Positions 24,553-34,777 are shown, counted from the stretch's first letter. The stretch is 64,000 bases of DNA from Lentzea tibetensis (GCF_007845675.1 NZ_VOBR01000009.1:124001-188000); one strand, 5' to 3'. Numbers and translations: made by a program. The notes: a model not told the origin generated them from the sequence alone.

Positions 24553-25677
24553 TCACTTGCTCGGCGACGGTGAAGCCGACGCCGGTGGTGACGACGGTGC
24601 CGACGATCCGGAAGTCGGCGGCGCCGACGAAGGCGTGCCGGAAACCGATGGCGGCGATGAAGCCGACGGCGGAACGGCCGCTGACGGTGGAATCGTCAGA
24701 CATTCCCCCGTGCTGCGGTCGATCTTCGGCCTCGGGTACTTGTTGTTCGGGATCATCGGCTCCGTGCCGGGGCACGGATAGTCCCTCTGCGCGTTGATCG
24801 CGTTGCCGTCCTGGTCGAACAGCAGCACGCCCTCGAGCAGCTTGCCGTTCGAATCGAACGGGTAGATGTTCTCGTACTGCTCCGTCACCTGCACCGGGTA
24901 CGAGTTCGACGCCCGGCCGTAGTTCATGGAGTCGGCCGCCACGTCGATCATCTGCAGGATCGTGGCCGCGGCGAGAGCGCTCGCGGGCAGTGTGATCCAC
25001 AGCCAGCGCCGGTCGGTCTTCGACTTCGGACCCGCGTAGAACGCGAGCGCGGCGAGCGCGGCGATGATCAGGAACGCGAACAGGTCGCGACTGGTCAGCA
25101 GCACCGCGGCCACCACGAGCAGCACCGTGCGCAGCAGCCACCACGCGGGCTGCAGCGAGCGCAGGTACGCGATCGCCCGTCCGGCAGGCGTCTCCGCGGG
25201 CTGGTTGAGCAGCTCCCCCAGCTTGAGCACCTCGGGCAGCTGCATCATCGGCCGCTGCTCCGGGCCGTGCTCGCGCACCAGCACGTACGAGATGGCCAGT
25301 GCCGCGGCGGGAAGCAGCAGCACTCCGGCTTCCCTGAGCAGCGCCGTCCCCGCGATCAGCGTGAACGCGGTCGCGCCCCCGAGCAGCCACGCGGCGATCC
25401 GCGGCTTGGACAGGGCGGGCAGCTTGTTCGGCTTCGCGATCACCTCGGTGCGCGCCGGGTAGCCGGCGGCCGTGCGCAGCTCCTGCGCGTACGCCTCGGG
25501 CGTGCCGAGCCGCTGCTCCAGGGTCTCGTCCTCGCCGAGCTCGGCCGCGACCTCCGTCACGTGCGCCTCGACGTCCTCCATGATCTCGGCGACCTCGCTC
25601 GCGGGCAGGTCGGCGAGTGCCGCGCGCATCCCGGCCAGGTAGTGCTCGGCCCCGAGCCGTGACTGCTGCGTGTTCAT
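24553..25677 (-). CDS. HAAS-domain membrane protein
   Basis: 374 residues. The first 85 residues form a HAAS signalling domain (LPASEVAEIMEDVEAHVTEV, then LGTPEAYAQELRTAAGYP). Six or so membrane helices follow at about 100-255, then an outer domain with two cysteines, and a Ser/Pro-rich tail of about 50 residues. HAAS proteins are usually paired with PadR-type regulators, as here: the ATG at 25677 overlaps the PadR stop (ATGA). The molecular role is unknown. The low-complexity tail suggests a cell-wall spanning or surface end. Confidence 0.75.
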   Translation of the reverse strand: MNTQQSRLGAEHYLAGMRAALADLPASEVAEIMEDVEAHVTEVAAELGEDETLEQRLGTPEAYAQELRTAAGYPARTEVIAKPNKLPALSKPRIAAWLLGGATAFTLIAGTALLREAGVLLLPAAALAISYVLVREHGPEQRPMMQLPEVLKLGELLNQPAETPAGRAIAYLRSLQPAWWLLRTVLLVVAAVLLTSRDLFAFLIIAALAALAFYAGPKSKTDRRWLWITLPASALAAATILQMIDVAADSMNYGRASNSYPVQVTEQYENIYPFDSNGKLLEGVLLFDQDGNAINAQRDYPCPGTEPMIPNNKYPRPKIDRSTGECLTIPPSAAVPPSASSPPSVSGTPSSAPPTSGSSAPSSPPASASPSPSK

Positions 25678-25997
25678 GCGACCTCCCCGAGCAAGCCGTT
25701 CAGCGTGCTCGCGAACGACCGCCACGTCTTTCCGGACTCAGCCAGGCGCTCCCGGCCGGGCTCGTTGATGCTGTAGTACTTGCGGTGCGGGCCCTCTTCG
25801 CTCGGCACCACGTACGAGGTGAGCAAACCAGCGTTGTAGAGACGTCGCAGCGTGCCGTAGACCGACGCGTCACCCACGTCGTTCAGTCCCCCGCTGCGCA
25901 GTCTGCGCAGCACGTCGTAGCCGTACCCGTCCTCCTTGCGCAGCACCGCAAGGACGGCCAGGTCCAGCACCCCCTTCAAGAGCTGACTCGTGTCCAT
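25674..25997 (-). CDS. PadR-family transcriptional regulator
   Basis: 107 residues, winged helix of the PadR type: LLKGVLDLAVLAVLRKEDGYGYDVLRRL at the N-terminus (read in parts), ASVYGTLRRLYNAGLLTS as recognition helix, then GPHRKYYSINEPGRE as wing. The ATG at 25997 starts MDTSQLLKG, where PadR proteins begin, with GGGGAG upstream; a longer version adds 14 unrelated residues. It probably regulates its own operon with the HAAS protein. Confidence 0.9.
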   Translation of the reverse strand: MDTSQLLKGVLDLAVLAVLRKEDGYGYDVLRRLRSGGLNDVGDASVYGTLRRLYNAGLLTSYVVPSEEGPHRKYYSINEPGRERLAESGKTWRSFASTLNGLLGEVA

Positions 25998-26091
25998 CCA
26001 CTCACTCCCCGCTGTTGTGCCGTGAACACTACTACGCAATCCGCAGTACTGTCGACGGCGTTGGACCAGGGCGTGATGAAGTCGAGATTTT

Positions 26092-26670
26092 CTACCGCGG
26101 GGTGAGCGGGGTGCGTGAGGAACGCACCCACTTCAACACCGCGGGCCAGGAGCCGTACCCGGCGTCGGTGTTGATGTGTGCCGCACCAGGTAGGACGTCG
26201 ATGTCGACGCGAAGTTGCTCGGCCAGGAGCTTGGCCGCGTTGAGCGTGCACCACGGGTCGCCCTCGCCGACGACCACGCGCGTGTCCTTGGCGGCGCGGC
26301 GGACCGCGGCCGGGTCGAGCGGTGGCGGGACGAACGACTTGAGCAGCGGGTCGTCGCAGTCCGGCGCGGGCGGGGCGACGAGCAGCACCCGATCGACGCG
26401 CCGGGAGACCTCACGGGCGCCGTGGTGCAGCCACAAATGACACCCGAGTGAGTGAGCGACGACCACCCGTTCGACATCGGACGGGGCCGCGTCGAGGTGC
26501 ATGGTCAGCTCGTCGAGCCAGACCTGGGCGTCTGGTGCGTCCGGCTCGCTGAAGTGCGGGAAGTCGACCTGGGCCCCGTGGTTGGCGAGTTCCCCCGCCA
26601 ACCAGTTCTGCCAGTGCTCCGGCCCCGAGCCGTGGAGGCCGTGGAGCAGGAGCACGTACGGCAGCGACAT
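26092..26670 (-). CDS. RBBP9/YdeN family alpha/beta hydrolase
   Basis: 192 residues. The oxyanion segment is LLHGLHGSGPEHWQNW, the nucleophile serine is in VVAHSLGCHLW, the acid in VGEGDPWC and the histidine in GAAHINTDAGYG. These place it in the small serine-hydrolase family of RBBP9 and YdeN. The substrate is unknown. It starts four bases after the clpX stop on the same strand and is probably co-transcribed with clpX. Confidence 0.87.
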   Translation of the reverse strand: MSLPYVLLLHGLHGSGPEHWQNWLAGELANHGAQVDFPHFSEPDAPDAQVWLDELTMHLDAAPSDVERVVVAHSLGCHLWLHHGAREVSRRVDRVLLVAPPAPDCDDPLLKSFVPPPLDPAAVRRAAKDTRVVVGEGDPWCTLNAAKLLAEQLRVDIDVLPGAAHINTDAGYGSWPAVLKWVRSSRTPLTPR

Positions 26671-26674
26671 GGGA

Positions 26675-27955
26675 CTAGGCCGACTTTTCGCGACGCTCCC
26701 GGCGGCTGGGCTGACGAGCCACGATCGTCGGGTTCACGTTCTCCTTGACCGTCTGCTCGGTGATGACGACCTTGGCGACGTCGCTGCGGCTGGGGATGTC
26801 GTACATCACCGGCAGCAGGACTTCCTCCATGATCGCGCGCAGGCCGCGAGCACCGGTGCCGCGGAGGATCGCCTGGTCGGCGACGGCCTCGAGTGCGGTC
26901 TTGGTGAACTCGAGCTCCACGCCGTCCATCTCGAACAGCTTCTGGTACTGCTTGACCAGCGCGTTCTTCGGCTCGGTCAGGATCATCACCAGCGACGGCT
27001 TGTCGAGGTTCGTGACCGACGCCACCATCGGCAGACGCCCGATGAACTCGGGAATCAGACCGAACTTGATCAGGTCCTCCGGCATCGAGTCCGCGAAGAA
27101 GTCCGACGCGTCGATCTCCGCCTTGGTCCTGACCTCGGCGCCGAAGCCGAGACCGCGCTTGCCGACCCGGTCCTGGATGATCTTCTCGAGGCCCGCGAAG
27201 GCGCCCGCGACGATGAACAGGACGTTCGTCGTGTCGATCTGGATGAACTCCTGGTGCGGGTGCTTGCGGCCGCCCTGCGGAGGCACCGATGCGGTGGTGC
27301 CCTCCAGGATCTTCAGCAGTGCCTGCTGCACGCCCTCACCCGACACGTCGCGGGTGATCGACGGGTTTTCACTCTTCCGGGCGATCTTGTCGACCTCGTC
27401 GATGTAGATGATCCCGGTCTCGGCGCGCTTCACGTCGTAGTCAGCGGCCTGGATGAGCTTGAGCAGGATGTTCTCGACGTCTTCACCGACGTAGCCCGCC
27501 TCGGTCAACGCGGTCGCGTCGGCGATGGCGAACGGCACGTTCAGCATCTTCGCGAGCGTTTGAGCGAGATAGGTCTTGCCGCAGCCGGTGGGGCCGAGCA
27601 TGAGGATGTTGGACTTCGCCAGCTCGACGCCGTCGTCCCTGCCCTCGCGCCCGCGGTCGCCCGCCTGGATGCGCTTGTAGTGGTTGTAGACGGCAACGGA
27701 AAGAACACGTTTGGCGTCTGACTGGCCGATGACGTACTGGTCGAGGAACTCGTGGATCTCGGCCGGCTTGGGGAGCTCGTCGAGCTTGACGTCGCCGGCT
27801 TCGGCCAGCTCTTCCTCGATGATCTCGTTGCAGAGATCGATGCACTCATCGCAGATGTAAACGCCGGGGCCGGCGATGAGTTTCTTGACCTGCTTCTGGC
27901 TCTTTCCGCAGAAAGAGCACTTCAGCAAGTCGCCGCCGTCACCGATACGCGCCAT
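26675..27955 (-). CDS. clpX: ATP-dependent Clp protease ATP-binding subunit ClpX
   Basis: 426 residues. The zinc-binding domain has C13, C16, C35 and C38. The AAA+ domain has Walker A GPTGCGKT at 121-128, Walker [10 protein letters not shown], and the pore loop GYVGEDVEN. ClpX unfolds tagged proteins and feeds them to ClpP1P2 in the cytoplasm. The ATG at 27955 begins [16 protein letters not shown], the standard actinobacterial start. A hairpin after clpP2 suggests that clpX has its own promoter in the 294-base gap upstream. Confidence 0.98.
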   Translation of the reverse strand: MARIGDGGDLLKCSFCGKSQKQVKKLIAGPGVYICDECIDLCNEIIEEELAEAGDVKLDELPKPAEIHEFLDQYVIGQSDAKRVLSVAVYNHYKRIQAGDRGREGRDDGVELAKSNILMLGPTGCGKTYLAQTLAKMLNVPFAIADATALTEAGYVGEDVENILLKLIQAADYDVKRAETGIIYIDEVDKIARKSENPSITRDVSGEGVQQALLKILEGTTASVPPQGGRKHPHQEFIQIDTTNVLFIVAGAFAGLEKIIQDRVGKRGLGFGAEVRTKAEIDASDFFADSMPEDLIKFGLIPEFIGRLPMVASVTNLDKPSLVMILTEPKNALVKQYQKLFEMDGVELEFTKTALEAVADQAILRGTGARGLRAIMEEVLLPVMYDIPSRSDVAKVVITEQTVKENVNPTIVARQPSRRERREKSA

Positions 27956-28249
27956 GACCGCTGACCTATGTCCCCTCCGGCACACACCTGCTGAGTGCGC
28001 CTGACTGACTTGCTGTGGCATGTCCCGCTGGGTGCGGGTTCCCGCCTGTCTCCTGACGGTACCTGGCCTACCCCGCCCAGCGGGAGGACCAGCGTCCCCC
28101 CGACACGCCGACGATGCCAGTAAACCGGTCAGATCGGCGTGTCGGATGGGCCGTTCGGGGCCCGGGGTGTGGGGTGTCCCCACCGAACACCGGCCGGCGG
28201 GGCGAGGCGAGTGCTCTTCGCGAGCACACCTCGCCCCACCGTTCGGCCC
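27956..28249. promoter_or_regulatory. Gap between clpX and clpP2
   Basis: 294 bases without a gene. It holds the clpP operon terminator at 28199-28237 and presumably the clpX promoter. No clear -10/-35 pair can be named by eye. Open frames crossing it are shadows of the flanking genes. Confidence 0.45.
28199..28237 (-). terminator. Terminator of the clpP1-clpP2 operon
   Basis: A two-part stem: GGGGCGAGG with CCTCGCCCC outside and GTGCTC with GAGCAC inside, loop TTCGC. It lies directly downstream of the clpP2 stop. Confidence 0.8.
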
Positions 28250-28879
28250 TCAGGACTTGGCCGAGAGCTTGCGGTACGGCAGCACCGTGTCGACGATGCC
28301 GTAGTCCTTGGCCTCCTCAGCCGTGAGGATCCGGTCGCGCTCGATGGACTCGCGGACCTCGTCGGCCGTGCGGCTCGTGTGCCGCGCGAGGGTGGTCTCC
28401 ATCAGCCTGCGAACGCGCTGGATCTCGTTGGACTGGATCTCCAGGTCGGAAACCTGACCGTACGCGCCCTCCATCGAGGGCTGGTGGATCAGGATCCGGG
28501 CGTTCGGCAGCGCGTGGCGCTTGCCCGGCGTGCCCGCGGCGAGCAACACGGCAGCCGCGGAGGCGGCCTGGCCGAGGCAGTACGTCTGGATGTCCGGGCG
28601 GACGAACTGCATCGTGTCGTAGATGGCCATCAGCGAGGTGAACGAGCCACCCGGCGAGTTGATGTACATCAGGATGTCGCGGTCCGGGTCCTCGGACTCG
28701 AGCACGAGGAGCTGGGCCATGACGTCGTTGGCCGAGGCGTCGTCAACCTGCACGCCGAGGAAGATGATGCGCTCCTCGAACAGCTTGTTGTACGGGTTCG
28801 ACTCCTTCATGCCGTAGCTGGTGCGCTCGACGAAGGACGGCAGCACGTAGCGGGACTGCGGCGCGTGGAACTGGCTCAC
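28250..28879 (-). CDS. clpP2: ATP-dependent Clp protease proteolytic subunit ClpP2
   Basis: 209 residues. The catalytic triad is Ser107 in GQAASAA, His132 in LIHQPSMEG and the aspartate in [15 protein letters not shown]. Actinobacterial ClpP2 pairs with ClpP1 into a mixed 14-mer and binds ClpX or ClpC1. The N-terminal extension [13 protein letters not shown] is typical for ClpP2. It follows clpP1 by 28 bases in the same operon. Confidence 0.97.
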   Translation of the reverse strand: MSQFHAPQSRYVLPSFVERTSYGMKESNPYNKLFEERIIFLGVQVDDASANDVMAQLLVLESEDPDRDILMYINSPGGSFTSLMAIYDTMQFVRPDIQTYCLGQAASAAAVLLAAGTPGKRHALPNARILIHQPSMEGAYGQVSDLEIQSNEIQRVRRLMETTLARHTSRTADEVRESIERDRILTAEEAKDYGIVDTVLPYRKLSAKS

Positions 28880-28907
28880 TGGATGTCTCCTACTGGTGTG
28901 CGGCCGG

Positions 28908-29522
28908 TCAGTTGTTGCTGTTGCCCACCGAGGCCCTGGAAACGACCCTGTCCACGAAGCCGTACTCCAGTGCTTCCTGCGCGGTGAACCAACGGTCGCG
29001 GTCCGAGTCCTGGATGATCCGCTCGACCGGCTGACCGGTGTGCTCGGCGATCAGTTCGGCCATCTCGCGCTTCGTGCGCGTCAGCATGTCCGCCTGGATC
29101 GCGATGTCCGCCGCGGTACCACCGACACCGGCCGACGGCTGGTGCATGAGGATCCGGGCGTGCGGCAGCGCGTGGCGCTTGCCGGGGGCGCCGGCGGAGA
29201 GCAGGAACTGCCCCATCGACGCCGCGAGGCCCATCGCGTAGGTGGCCACGTCCGGCTCGATGAGCTGCATCGTGTCGAAGATGGCCATACCGGCGGTGAC
29301 CGAACCACCCGGCGAGTTGATGTAGAGGGTGATGTCCTTCTCGGGGTCCTCAGCGGCGAGGAGCAGCAGCTGAGCGGTGATCTGGTTGGCGATGCCCTCT
29401 TCGACCTGGGATCCCAGCACGATGATCCGCTCGCGGAGCAGCCGCTCGTACACCGAGTCGGTGAGGTTCATCCCCGCGGTCGACGACCGCATCTCGGGCG
29501 AAGGGAAGGAGTGCTGCGTCAC
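28908..29522 (-). CDS. clpP1: ATP-dependent Clp protease proteolytic subunit ClpP1
   Basis: 204 residues. Catalytic Ser102 is in MGLAASMGQ, His127 in LMHQPSAG, and the aspartate in [13 protein letters not shown]. The first 20 residues are an expected propeptide region; the body begins [12 protein letters not shown]. The GTG at 29522 with AGGCAGG upstream gives the usual length; the longer open frame to 29612 has no ribosome site. It is the first gene of the clpP operon and follows tig across a hairpin. Confidence 0.95.
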   Translation of the reverse strand: MTQHSFPSPEMRSSTAGMNLTDSVYERLLRERIIVLGSQVEEGIANQITAQLLLLAAEDPEKDITLYINSPGGSVTAGMAIFDTMQLIEPDVATYAMGLAASMGQFLLSAGAPGKRHALPHARILMHQPSAGVGGTAADIAIQADMLTRTKREMAELIAEHTGQPVERIIQDSDRDRWFTAQEALEYGFVDRVVSRASVGNSNN

Positions 29523-29587
29523 GGTTGCCTGCCTAACTCCACTGGAACGACTGCGTAACTGAATCTCTGCTACCGACCCTAACGAAA

Positions 29588-29619
29588 GCAGGCGGCGTCT
29601 TCGTCCCGACACCGCCTGC
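29588..29619 (-). terminator. Terminator downstream of tig
   Basis: An eight-base stem (GCAGGCGG with CCGCCTGC) just after the tig stop, separating it from clpP1. The outer bases can extend the pairing partly. Confidence 0.6.
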
Positions 29620-29633
29620 GTTCGCTCAGGGCG

Positions 29634-30980
29634 TTACTCCTGCTCGGCGTCGTCCTGCTTGGACTCACCGAACAGCTCGTCGAGGTCCAGCTTCGCGCCG
29701 GACTCGTCGGTGACGGTGGCCTGGCGCACGACGCTCGCGAGCGCCTTGCCGCGGCGCACGTCGGCGAAGATCGCGCCGAGCTGGCCGGACTGCTGTGCGC
29801 GCTGGACGTACTCGTCCGGGCTGATGCCGAAGCGCTGAGCCTGGTAGATGATGCGCTCGGTCAGTTCGGCGTCGGTGACGCTCAGCTGCTCGGCGTCGGC
29901 GATGGAGTCCAGCACCAGCTGGGTCTTCACGGCCTGCTCGGCGGCCTTGCGGAGCTCCTCGTCGAACTCCTCCTGGGTCTGGCCCTGCTCGGCCAGCCAG
30001 TCGGCGAAGCGCTTCTCGTCGTGCTCGAACGCGTGCACGGCGTCGTGCTTGCGGGCGTCGATCTCGCCCTGGACGATCGCCTCGGGCAGCGGGACCTCGG
30101 TGGTCTCCAGCAGCGCCTCGAGGACCTTGTCGCGGGCCTGGACGCCCTGCTGCATCTTCTTGACGCGGCCCAGCCGGGTCTGCAGGTCGGCCTTCAGCTC
30201 GTCGAGCGTGTCGAACTCGCTGGCGAGCTGCGCGAACTCGTCGTCCAGCTCGGGGAGCTGACGCTCCTTGACCGTGTTGAGGACGACCGAGACGTCGGCG
30301 TCGCGACCGGTGTGCTCACCGGCGACGAGCGTCGTGGTGAACGTCTTGGTCTCGCCCTCGGACGCGCCGACGAGCGCGTCGTCGATGCCCTCGACGAGCT
30401 GGCCGGAGCCGATCTCGTAGGACAGGCCGGACGTGCGGGCCTCCTCGACCTCCTCGCCGTCGACCGTGGCGGACAGGTCGACGATGACGAAGTCACCGGA
30501 CTGCGCGGGGCGCTGGACGCCGGCGAGCGTGCCGAAACGGGCGCGCAGCTCGTCGAGCTGCTTGTCGACGTCCTCATCGGTGACCGGCTGGTCGTCGACG
30601 GAGACGGACAGCTCACCGAACGCGGGGACCGTGATCTCCGGGCGCACGTCGACCTCGGCGGTGAACGCCAGGGTCTCGCCGTCCTCGATCTTGGTCACCT
30701 CGAAGTCGGGGCGGCCGAGCGTGCGCACCTCACCGCTGTTGACGGCTTCCAGGTACTTGGCCGGGATGGCCTCCTGGATGACCTCGTCGAGCACGGGGGC
30801 GCGACCGATCCGGCTCTCCAGCACGCGCGCGGGCGCCTTGCCGGGACGGAAACCAGGGATGCGCACCTGCTTGGCGAGCTTCCGGTACGCGCGGTCGAAG
30901 TTCGACTTGAGCTCGTCGAACGGCACCTCGACGTTGATCCGGACCCTCGTCGGGCTCAGGTGCTCGACGGTGCTCTTCAA
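29634..30980 (-). CDS. tig: Trigger factor
   Basis: 448 residues. The ribosome-binding domain carries [17 protein letters not shown] near residue 45, a variant of the ribosome-docking signature. A prolyl isomerase domain follows at about 155-240 ([18 protein letters not shown]), then the helical C-terminal chaperone arms and an acidic end. It binds nascent chains at the ribosome exit. The tig-clpP1-clpP2-clpX order is the standard one in this phylum. Confidence 0.97.
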   Translation of the reverse strand: MKSTVEHLSPTRVRINVEVPFDELKSNFDRAYRKLAKQVRIPGFRPGKAPARVLESRIGRAPVLDEVIQEAIPAKYLEAVNSGEVRTLGRPDFEVTKIEDGETLAFTAEVDVRPEITVPAFGELSVSVDDQPVTDEDVDKQLDELRARFGTLAGVQRPAQSGDFVIVDLSATVDGEEVEEARTSGLSYEIGSGQLVEGIDDALVGASEGETKTFTTTLVAGEHTGRDADVSVVLNTVKERQLPELDDEFAQLASEFDTLDELKADLQTRLGRVKKMQQGVQARDKVLEALLETTEVPLPEAIVQGEIDARKHDAVHAFEHDEKRFADWLAEQGQTQEEFDEELRKAAEQAVKTQLVLDSIADAEQLSVTDAELTERIIYQAQRFGISPDEYVQRAQQSGQLGAIFADVRRGKALASVVRQATVTDESGAKLDLDELFGESKQDDAEQE

Positions 30981-31147
30981 CGTGGACTCCTAATACGAAC
31001 AGGACGTGCGGAACAGCCGGAACCGCCACAGAGGCGCGCCGGATTCCCGACGAGTCTAGGCGGCGTCCACCTATGGGCGGTTCCGGGGTAGTCGTAACGG
31101 CCTCGGAGGTACCGTGCGGCTGAAATTTCGATCACTGGGGGTTTCAC

Positions 31148-31279
31148 ATGTCACGGATGAAGTCGGTGCTGACCGGGCTCGCGCTCGGTGCGGCGGTCGT
31201 CACGCTGGCCGCAGGCTGGCAGGGCGACGCGCAGGACGTCGGCGACGCGCGCGAGCACATCGCGAGCGCCCAGCACTGA
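31148..31279 (+). CDS. 43-residue small membrane or secreted peptide
   Basis: An ORF of 43 codons, with GGGGG six bases before the ATG. It opens MSRMKSVLTGLALGAAVVTL, a signal-like hydrophobic segment, and then has a short charged part ending HIASAQH. The stop lies 13 bases before the stop of the convergent sugar permease gene. Not recognised. The good ribosome site and the clean signal-like start argue for a real gene, but short high-GC ORFs also arise by chance. Confidence 0.5.
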   Translation: MSRMKSVLTGLALGAAVVTLAAGWQGDAQDVGDAREHIASAQH

Positions 31280-31292
31280 GGTGCGCGTGGCG

Positions 31293-32108
31293 TCACCCCT
31301 TGGTGGCGCCACCCGTCAGGCCCTTCACGAACTGCTTCTGCAGCGCGAGGTAGAAGACCAGCACCGGCAACGTCGCCAGCGCCATCAGCGCGAACACGCT
31401 CCCGAGGTCGGCCTGGTACTGGCCGATGGACCGGTAGATGCCCGTCGTGATCGTGGTGCCCTGCGACGGTCCGAGGATGATCAGCGGGTCGATGAAGTCG
31501 TTCCAGATCCACACGCCCAGGAAGATCATGACGCTGGCCGTCGCCGGCCGCAGCAGCGGGAACACGATGCGCCAGAACACCTGCGTCCGCGAGGCGCCGT
31601 CGAGCACCGCGGCCTCCTCCAGTTCCACGGGCACGCCGCGGATGAAGCCGGTGAACACGAACACGCCGAACGGCACGTAGTAGCCGACGTTGAACAGCAC
31701 CAGGCCCTGCAGGGTGGTCATCAGCCCGGCGACGCGCAGCACGTCGGTGATGGGGATCAGGATCACCTGGGGCGGGATCATCAGTCCCGCCAACAAGATC
31801 AGCGTCAGCACCCGCGTCCAGGTCCGGCGCGTGCGGGCCAGGTAGTGGCCGAGCATCGCGGACAGCACGATCAGCACGATCACCGACAGCGCGGTGACGA
31901 CGACGCTGTTCGTCAGCGACACCCAGAACAGCTGGTCCGGGCGCGTCAGCACGGCGACGACGTTGCCGAGCGTCGGCGGCACGGGCAGCGACATCGGTGA
32001 GGACGCGATCCGCGCGCCCTGCTTGAAGACGTTGGCCAGCACCAGGTACAGCGGCACGAAGAAGATCGCGCCGACGAACACCGCCACCGACGGGCGCACC
32101 CACCTCAC
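31293..32108 (-). CDS. Sugar ABC transporter permease (MalG type)
   Basis: 271 residues with six membrane helices. The EAA loop, which contacts the ATPase, reads ELEEAAVLDGASRTQVFWRI with the conserved EAA---G pattern. It forms the inner-membrane channel with the upstream permease. The GTG at 32108 overlaps the previous stop (GTGA). As in many actinobacterial CUT1 systems no ATPase gene is adjacent; a shared MsiK-type ATPase elsewhere would be expected. Confidence 0.92.
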   Translation of the reverse strand: MRWVRPSVAVFVGAIFFVPLYLVLANVFKQGARIASSPMSLPVPPTLGNVVAVLTRPDQLFWVSLTNSVVVTALSVIVLIVLSAMLGHYLARTRRTWTRVLTLILLAGLMIPPQVILIPITDVLRVAGLMTTLQGLVLFNVGYYVPFGVFVFTGFIRGVPVELEEAAVLDGASRTQVFWRIVFPLLRPATASVMIFLGVWIWNDFIDPLIILGPSQGTTITTGIYRSIGQYQADLGSVFALMALATLPVLVFYLALQKQFVKGLTGGATKG

Positions 32109-33070
32109 AGGTCGACCTCCCTGCGCTGCAACAGCTTCAGCACGACGGCCGTCACGACGGCGACGATCAGCAGCATCACGATCGCCATCGCGGACGCGTA
32201 CCCGACGTGGTTGGCGTCGAAGCCGGTCGCGAGCACGTTGAACGCGATGGTGGCGGTGGCACCGGCGCCGGGGCCGCCGTTGGTGATGACCTTGACGTAG
32301 TCGTAGGTCTTGAACGCGGAGATCAGCAGCACCACCGTGTTGATCGTCAGCGCGGGTGCGAGCAGCGGCCACGTCACGGCGCGGAAGCGGCGCACCGGGC
32401 CCGCACCGTCGATCTCGGCGGCCTCCAGCAGTTCCGTCGGCACGCCTTGCAGACCGGCGAGGTACACGACGACGCAGAAGCCGAGCATCTGCCAGCAGAC
32501 GATCGACGCGAGCGAGTAGATCGCGACGTCCGGGTCGGACAGCCAGCCCGGCGGGTCGAGCCCGACGACGCGCAGGAACGCGTTGAGCGGGCCGTCGTTG
32601 TCCAGCAGCCGCGACCAGATGATGCTGACCACGACCGAGCTGAGGATCACCGGCGTGAAGAACACGCTGCGCAGCGCGTTGTAGAGCCAGCCGGGCCGGT
32701 CGAGCAGCAGCGCGACGCCGAGCCCGAGGACGTTCGGCACCACCACGACGATCGCGGTGAGGATGGACGTGATCTTCAACGCGGTGAGGAACTCGTTGTC
32801 CTGGAACAACAACACGTAGTTGTCGAACCCGACGTACGAGATCGGCGGGTTGAACGGGTTGTAGTTCGTGAGGCTGTACCAGAACGAGATGCCGATCGGC
32901 GCCAGCACGAAGCAGACGTAGACGAGCACACCCGGCGCGCCGAACGACAGGAAGTGCCAGACGCGCGGCCACACGTGACGCCGTCGCCTCGCCTGCGGTG
33001 CCGGCGCGGCGCGGGGCACGCCTGGCGGCGCACCCCGCTCCTTGAGCTGCGTCAACGCGCTTTGTTCCAT
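32105..33070 (-). CDS. Sugar ABC transporter permease (MalF type)
   Basis: 321 residues. A basic N-terminal stretch (RRRRH) comes first, then six membrane helices and the EAA loop ELLEAAEIDGAGPVRRF. Partner of the MalG-type permease downstream. The ATG at 33070 lies within the last 19 bases of the binding-protein gene, so the two are tightly coupled. Confidence 0.92.
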   Translation of the reverse strand: MEQSALTQLKERGAPPGVPRAAPAPQARRRRHVWPRVWHFLSFGAPGVLVYVCFVLAPIGISFWYSLTNYNPFNPPISYVGFDNYVLLFQDNEFLTALKITSILTAIVVVVPNVLGLGVALLLDRPGWLYNALRSVFFTPVILSSVVVSIIWSRLLDNDGPLNAFLRVVGLDPPGWLSDPDVAIYSLASIVCWQMLGFCVVVYLAGLQGVPTELLEAAEIDGAGPVRRFRAVTWPLLAPALTINTVVLLISAFKTYDYVKVITNGGPGAGATATIAFNVLATGFDANHVGYASAMAIVMLLIVAVVTAVVLKLLQRREVDL

Positions 33071-34329
33071 TCCGTGTCGAGGAACGCGGCGACCTCCGCG
33101 GCCGGCTTGCGGCCGGTGATCAGGTCCTGCGCCGCCTGGTCGACCTTGTCGGCCATGCCGGGCAGCAGGCCGTCGTCCGCGGTCTCCCAGCGGAACGCGT
33201 GCACGACCGCGCTCTGCTTGACCGCGTCCTGGTAGAGCTTGTAGCCGGCCTGGTAGACGGCGCCCATGTCGGACGGCGGCGTGTAGCCCTTGATCGCCGG
33301 GATGAGGCCGTCGGCCTTCACCGACTGGTCGAGCTGCGCCTTGTCGAGCTGGAACGCGAGCGCGAACTTCTTGGCGGCGGGCAGGTTCTTCGAGTTGGCG
33401 TTCACGATCATGCCGCCGCCGGTGTAGGCGGGGACGACGAGCTTGCCGTCGGTGGTCGGGAAGTTGAAGACGCCGATGTCGAAGTCGTGCGGCTTGGAGT
33501 CCGCGGCTGCGGCGAACCAGTTGCCCATCGGGTACATCGCGCCCTTGCCCTCCAGGAAGGCCTGTTCGGTCGCGGTGTAGTCGCGGGAGAGGCTGGTCTT
33601 GTCGACGTAGCCCTTGGCGGCGAGGTCGGCGAACTTCGCGAGTGCGGCGGTGAAGTCCGGGTCGGCGAACTTGACCTTGTCCTCGCGCCGGTGGGTCAGC
33701 CAGTCCTTGTTCTTGCTGTAGACGTCGGTGCTGACGATGCCCGCCAGGATCATCGACGACGCGAAGCCGTCCTTGCCGCCGCCGGTGACGAACGGCGTGG
33801 TGCCCGCGGCCTTCAGCTTCTCCGCGGCGGCGATCAGCTCGGGCCACGTCTTGGGCTCGGCGGTGATGCCGGCGGCCGCGAAGAGCTTCTTGTTGTAGTA
33901 GACCGGCGGGATCGTCTGGGTGTTGGCGGGCAGCTGGAAGTACTTGCCCCGCACCGGGTTCGCGGTCGGGAACTCGAAGTCCTTCAGCTCGTCCGGCGAC
34001 CACGCGTAGAGCTCGCCCGCCTCGGCGAAGCCCGCGGGCGCGACGGCGATCATCACGTCGGGGAACTGGCCGGACTGCAGGAGCTGCTTGGCGTACGCGG
34101 TGCGGTCGGTGTTCGGCGCGACCAGCTTCTTGACCTTGATCTCGGGGTTCTTCGCCTGGACCCGCTTGATCGCCTCGTCCCAGTACTCGGGCTTGAGGTT
34201 GGGCGTCTCGAACGTCAGGAAGGAGATCTCCTCACCGCCGCCCGTGCCCCCGGTGTCCGACTTGACCGAGCAGCCTGCGAGCCCCGCCGCGAGTAACAAC
34301 GCCGCGCCCACCGCCGAAAACCTTTTCAT
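33052..34329 (-). CDS. Sugar ABC transporter substrate-binding lipoprotein
   Basis: 425 residues. The signal peptide ends with the lipobox LAGC (Cys20), so the protein is lipid-anchored outside. The body is an extracellular binding protein family 1 fold (for example FPDVMIAVAPAGFAEAG and GKGAMYPMGNWF). The ligand is probably a mono- or oligosaccharide, not identified. The ATG at 34329 starts MKRFSAVG directly before the hydrophobic core; the longer frame adds residues before the signal. It heads a three-gene operon. Confidence 0.92.
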   Translation of the reverse strand: MKRFSAVGAALLLAAGLAGCSVKSDTGGTGGGEEISFLTFETPNLKPEYWDEAIKRVQAKNPEIKVKKLVAPNTDRTAYAKQLLQSGQFPDVMIAVAPAGFAEAGELYAWSPDELKDFEFPTANPVRGKYFQLPANTQTIPPVYYNKKLFAAAGITAEPKTWPELIAAAEKLKAAGTTPFVTGGGKDGFASSMILAGIVSTDVYSKNKDWLTHRREDKVKFADPDFTAALAKFADLAAKGYVDKTSLSRDYTATEQAFLEGKGAMYPMGNWFAAAADSKPHDFDIGVFNFPTTDGKLVVPAYTGGGMIVNANSKNLPAAKKFALAFQLDKAQLDQSVKADGLIPAIKGYTPPSDMGAVYQAGYKLYQDAVKQSAVVHAFRWETADDGLLPGMADKVDQAAQDLITGRKPAAEVAAFLDTEWNKAR

Positions 34330-34777
34330 GGCCCGAAACCCTTCGTCCGTGACACCCGTCACCACGACCGGGTGGATTGCATCCGATGTCTGGACCACTG
34401 TCAACGGGTTTCAGGCCCCCTGTGGGGTGAGACAGCCCCAAAACATCCGATCTGTTATCTGGCGCTCACGCTGCCGATTCGAGCTGCTACGGACAGTTGT
34501 TACATTGGCCAGAGATCACTCGTTCAGCCTAACGGGAACGCTCGTGAGGACCTGGCGAAACTGCTTAGGATTACGTGAAGAGCCTTCGAGGTAACGACGT
34601 CATGCGTACGAACGAGACATTGTCATCAGAGCTTCCAGCGACAGCCACAGACAAGGTGCCGATGACCTGATGGCAGCCATTCCGTTACGTCTCCTGCGTG
34701 TGCCACTCCGATGTTGACCAGGTGACGAGCACCTCGCATCAGGAACCGCTGTTCATCGCACCGTTGGGGCACTCAGC
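34330..34777. promoter_or_regulatory. Divergent intergenic region of the sugar importer and lysR
   Basis: 448 bases with no convincing gene; open frames here are short and lack good starts. GC is lower than in the rest of the window. It must carry the promoters of both the binding-protein gene and lysR. I see no clear operator palindrome or RNA fold that I would name. Confidence 0.45.

Noticed and set aside
28139-28987. A forward ORF across clpP2
   Set aside because: Shadow of clpP2; no motifs and poor codon composition.
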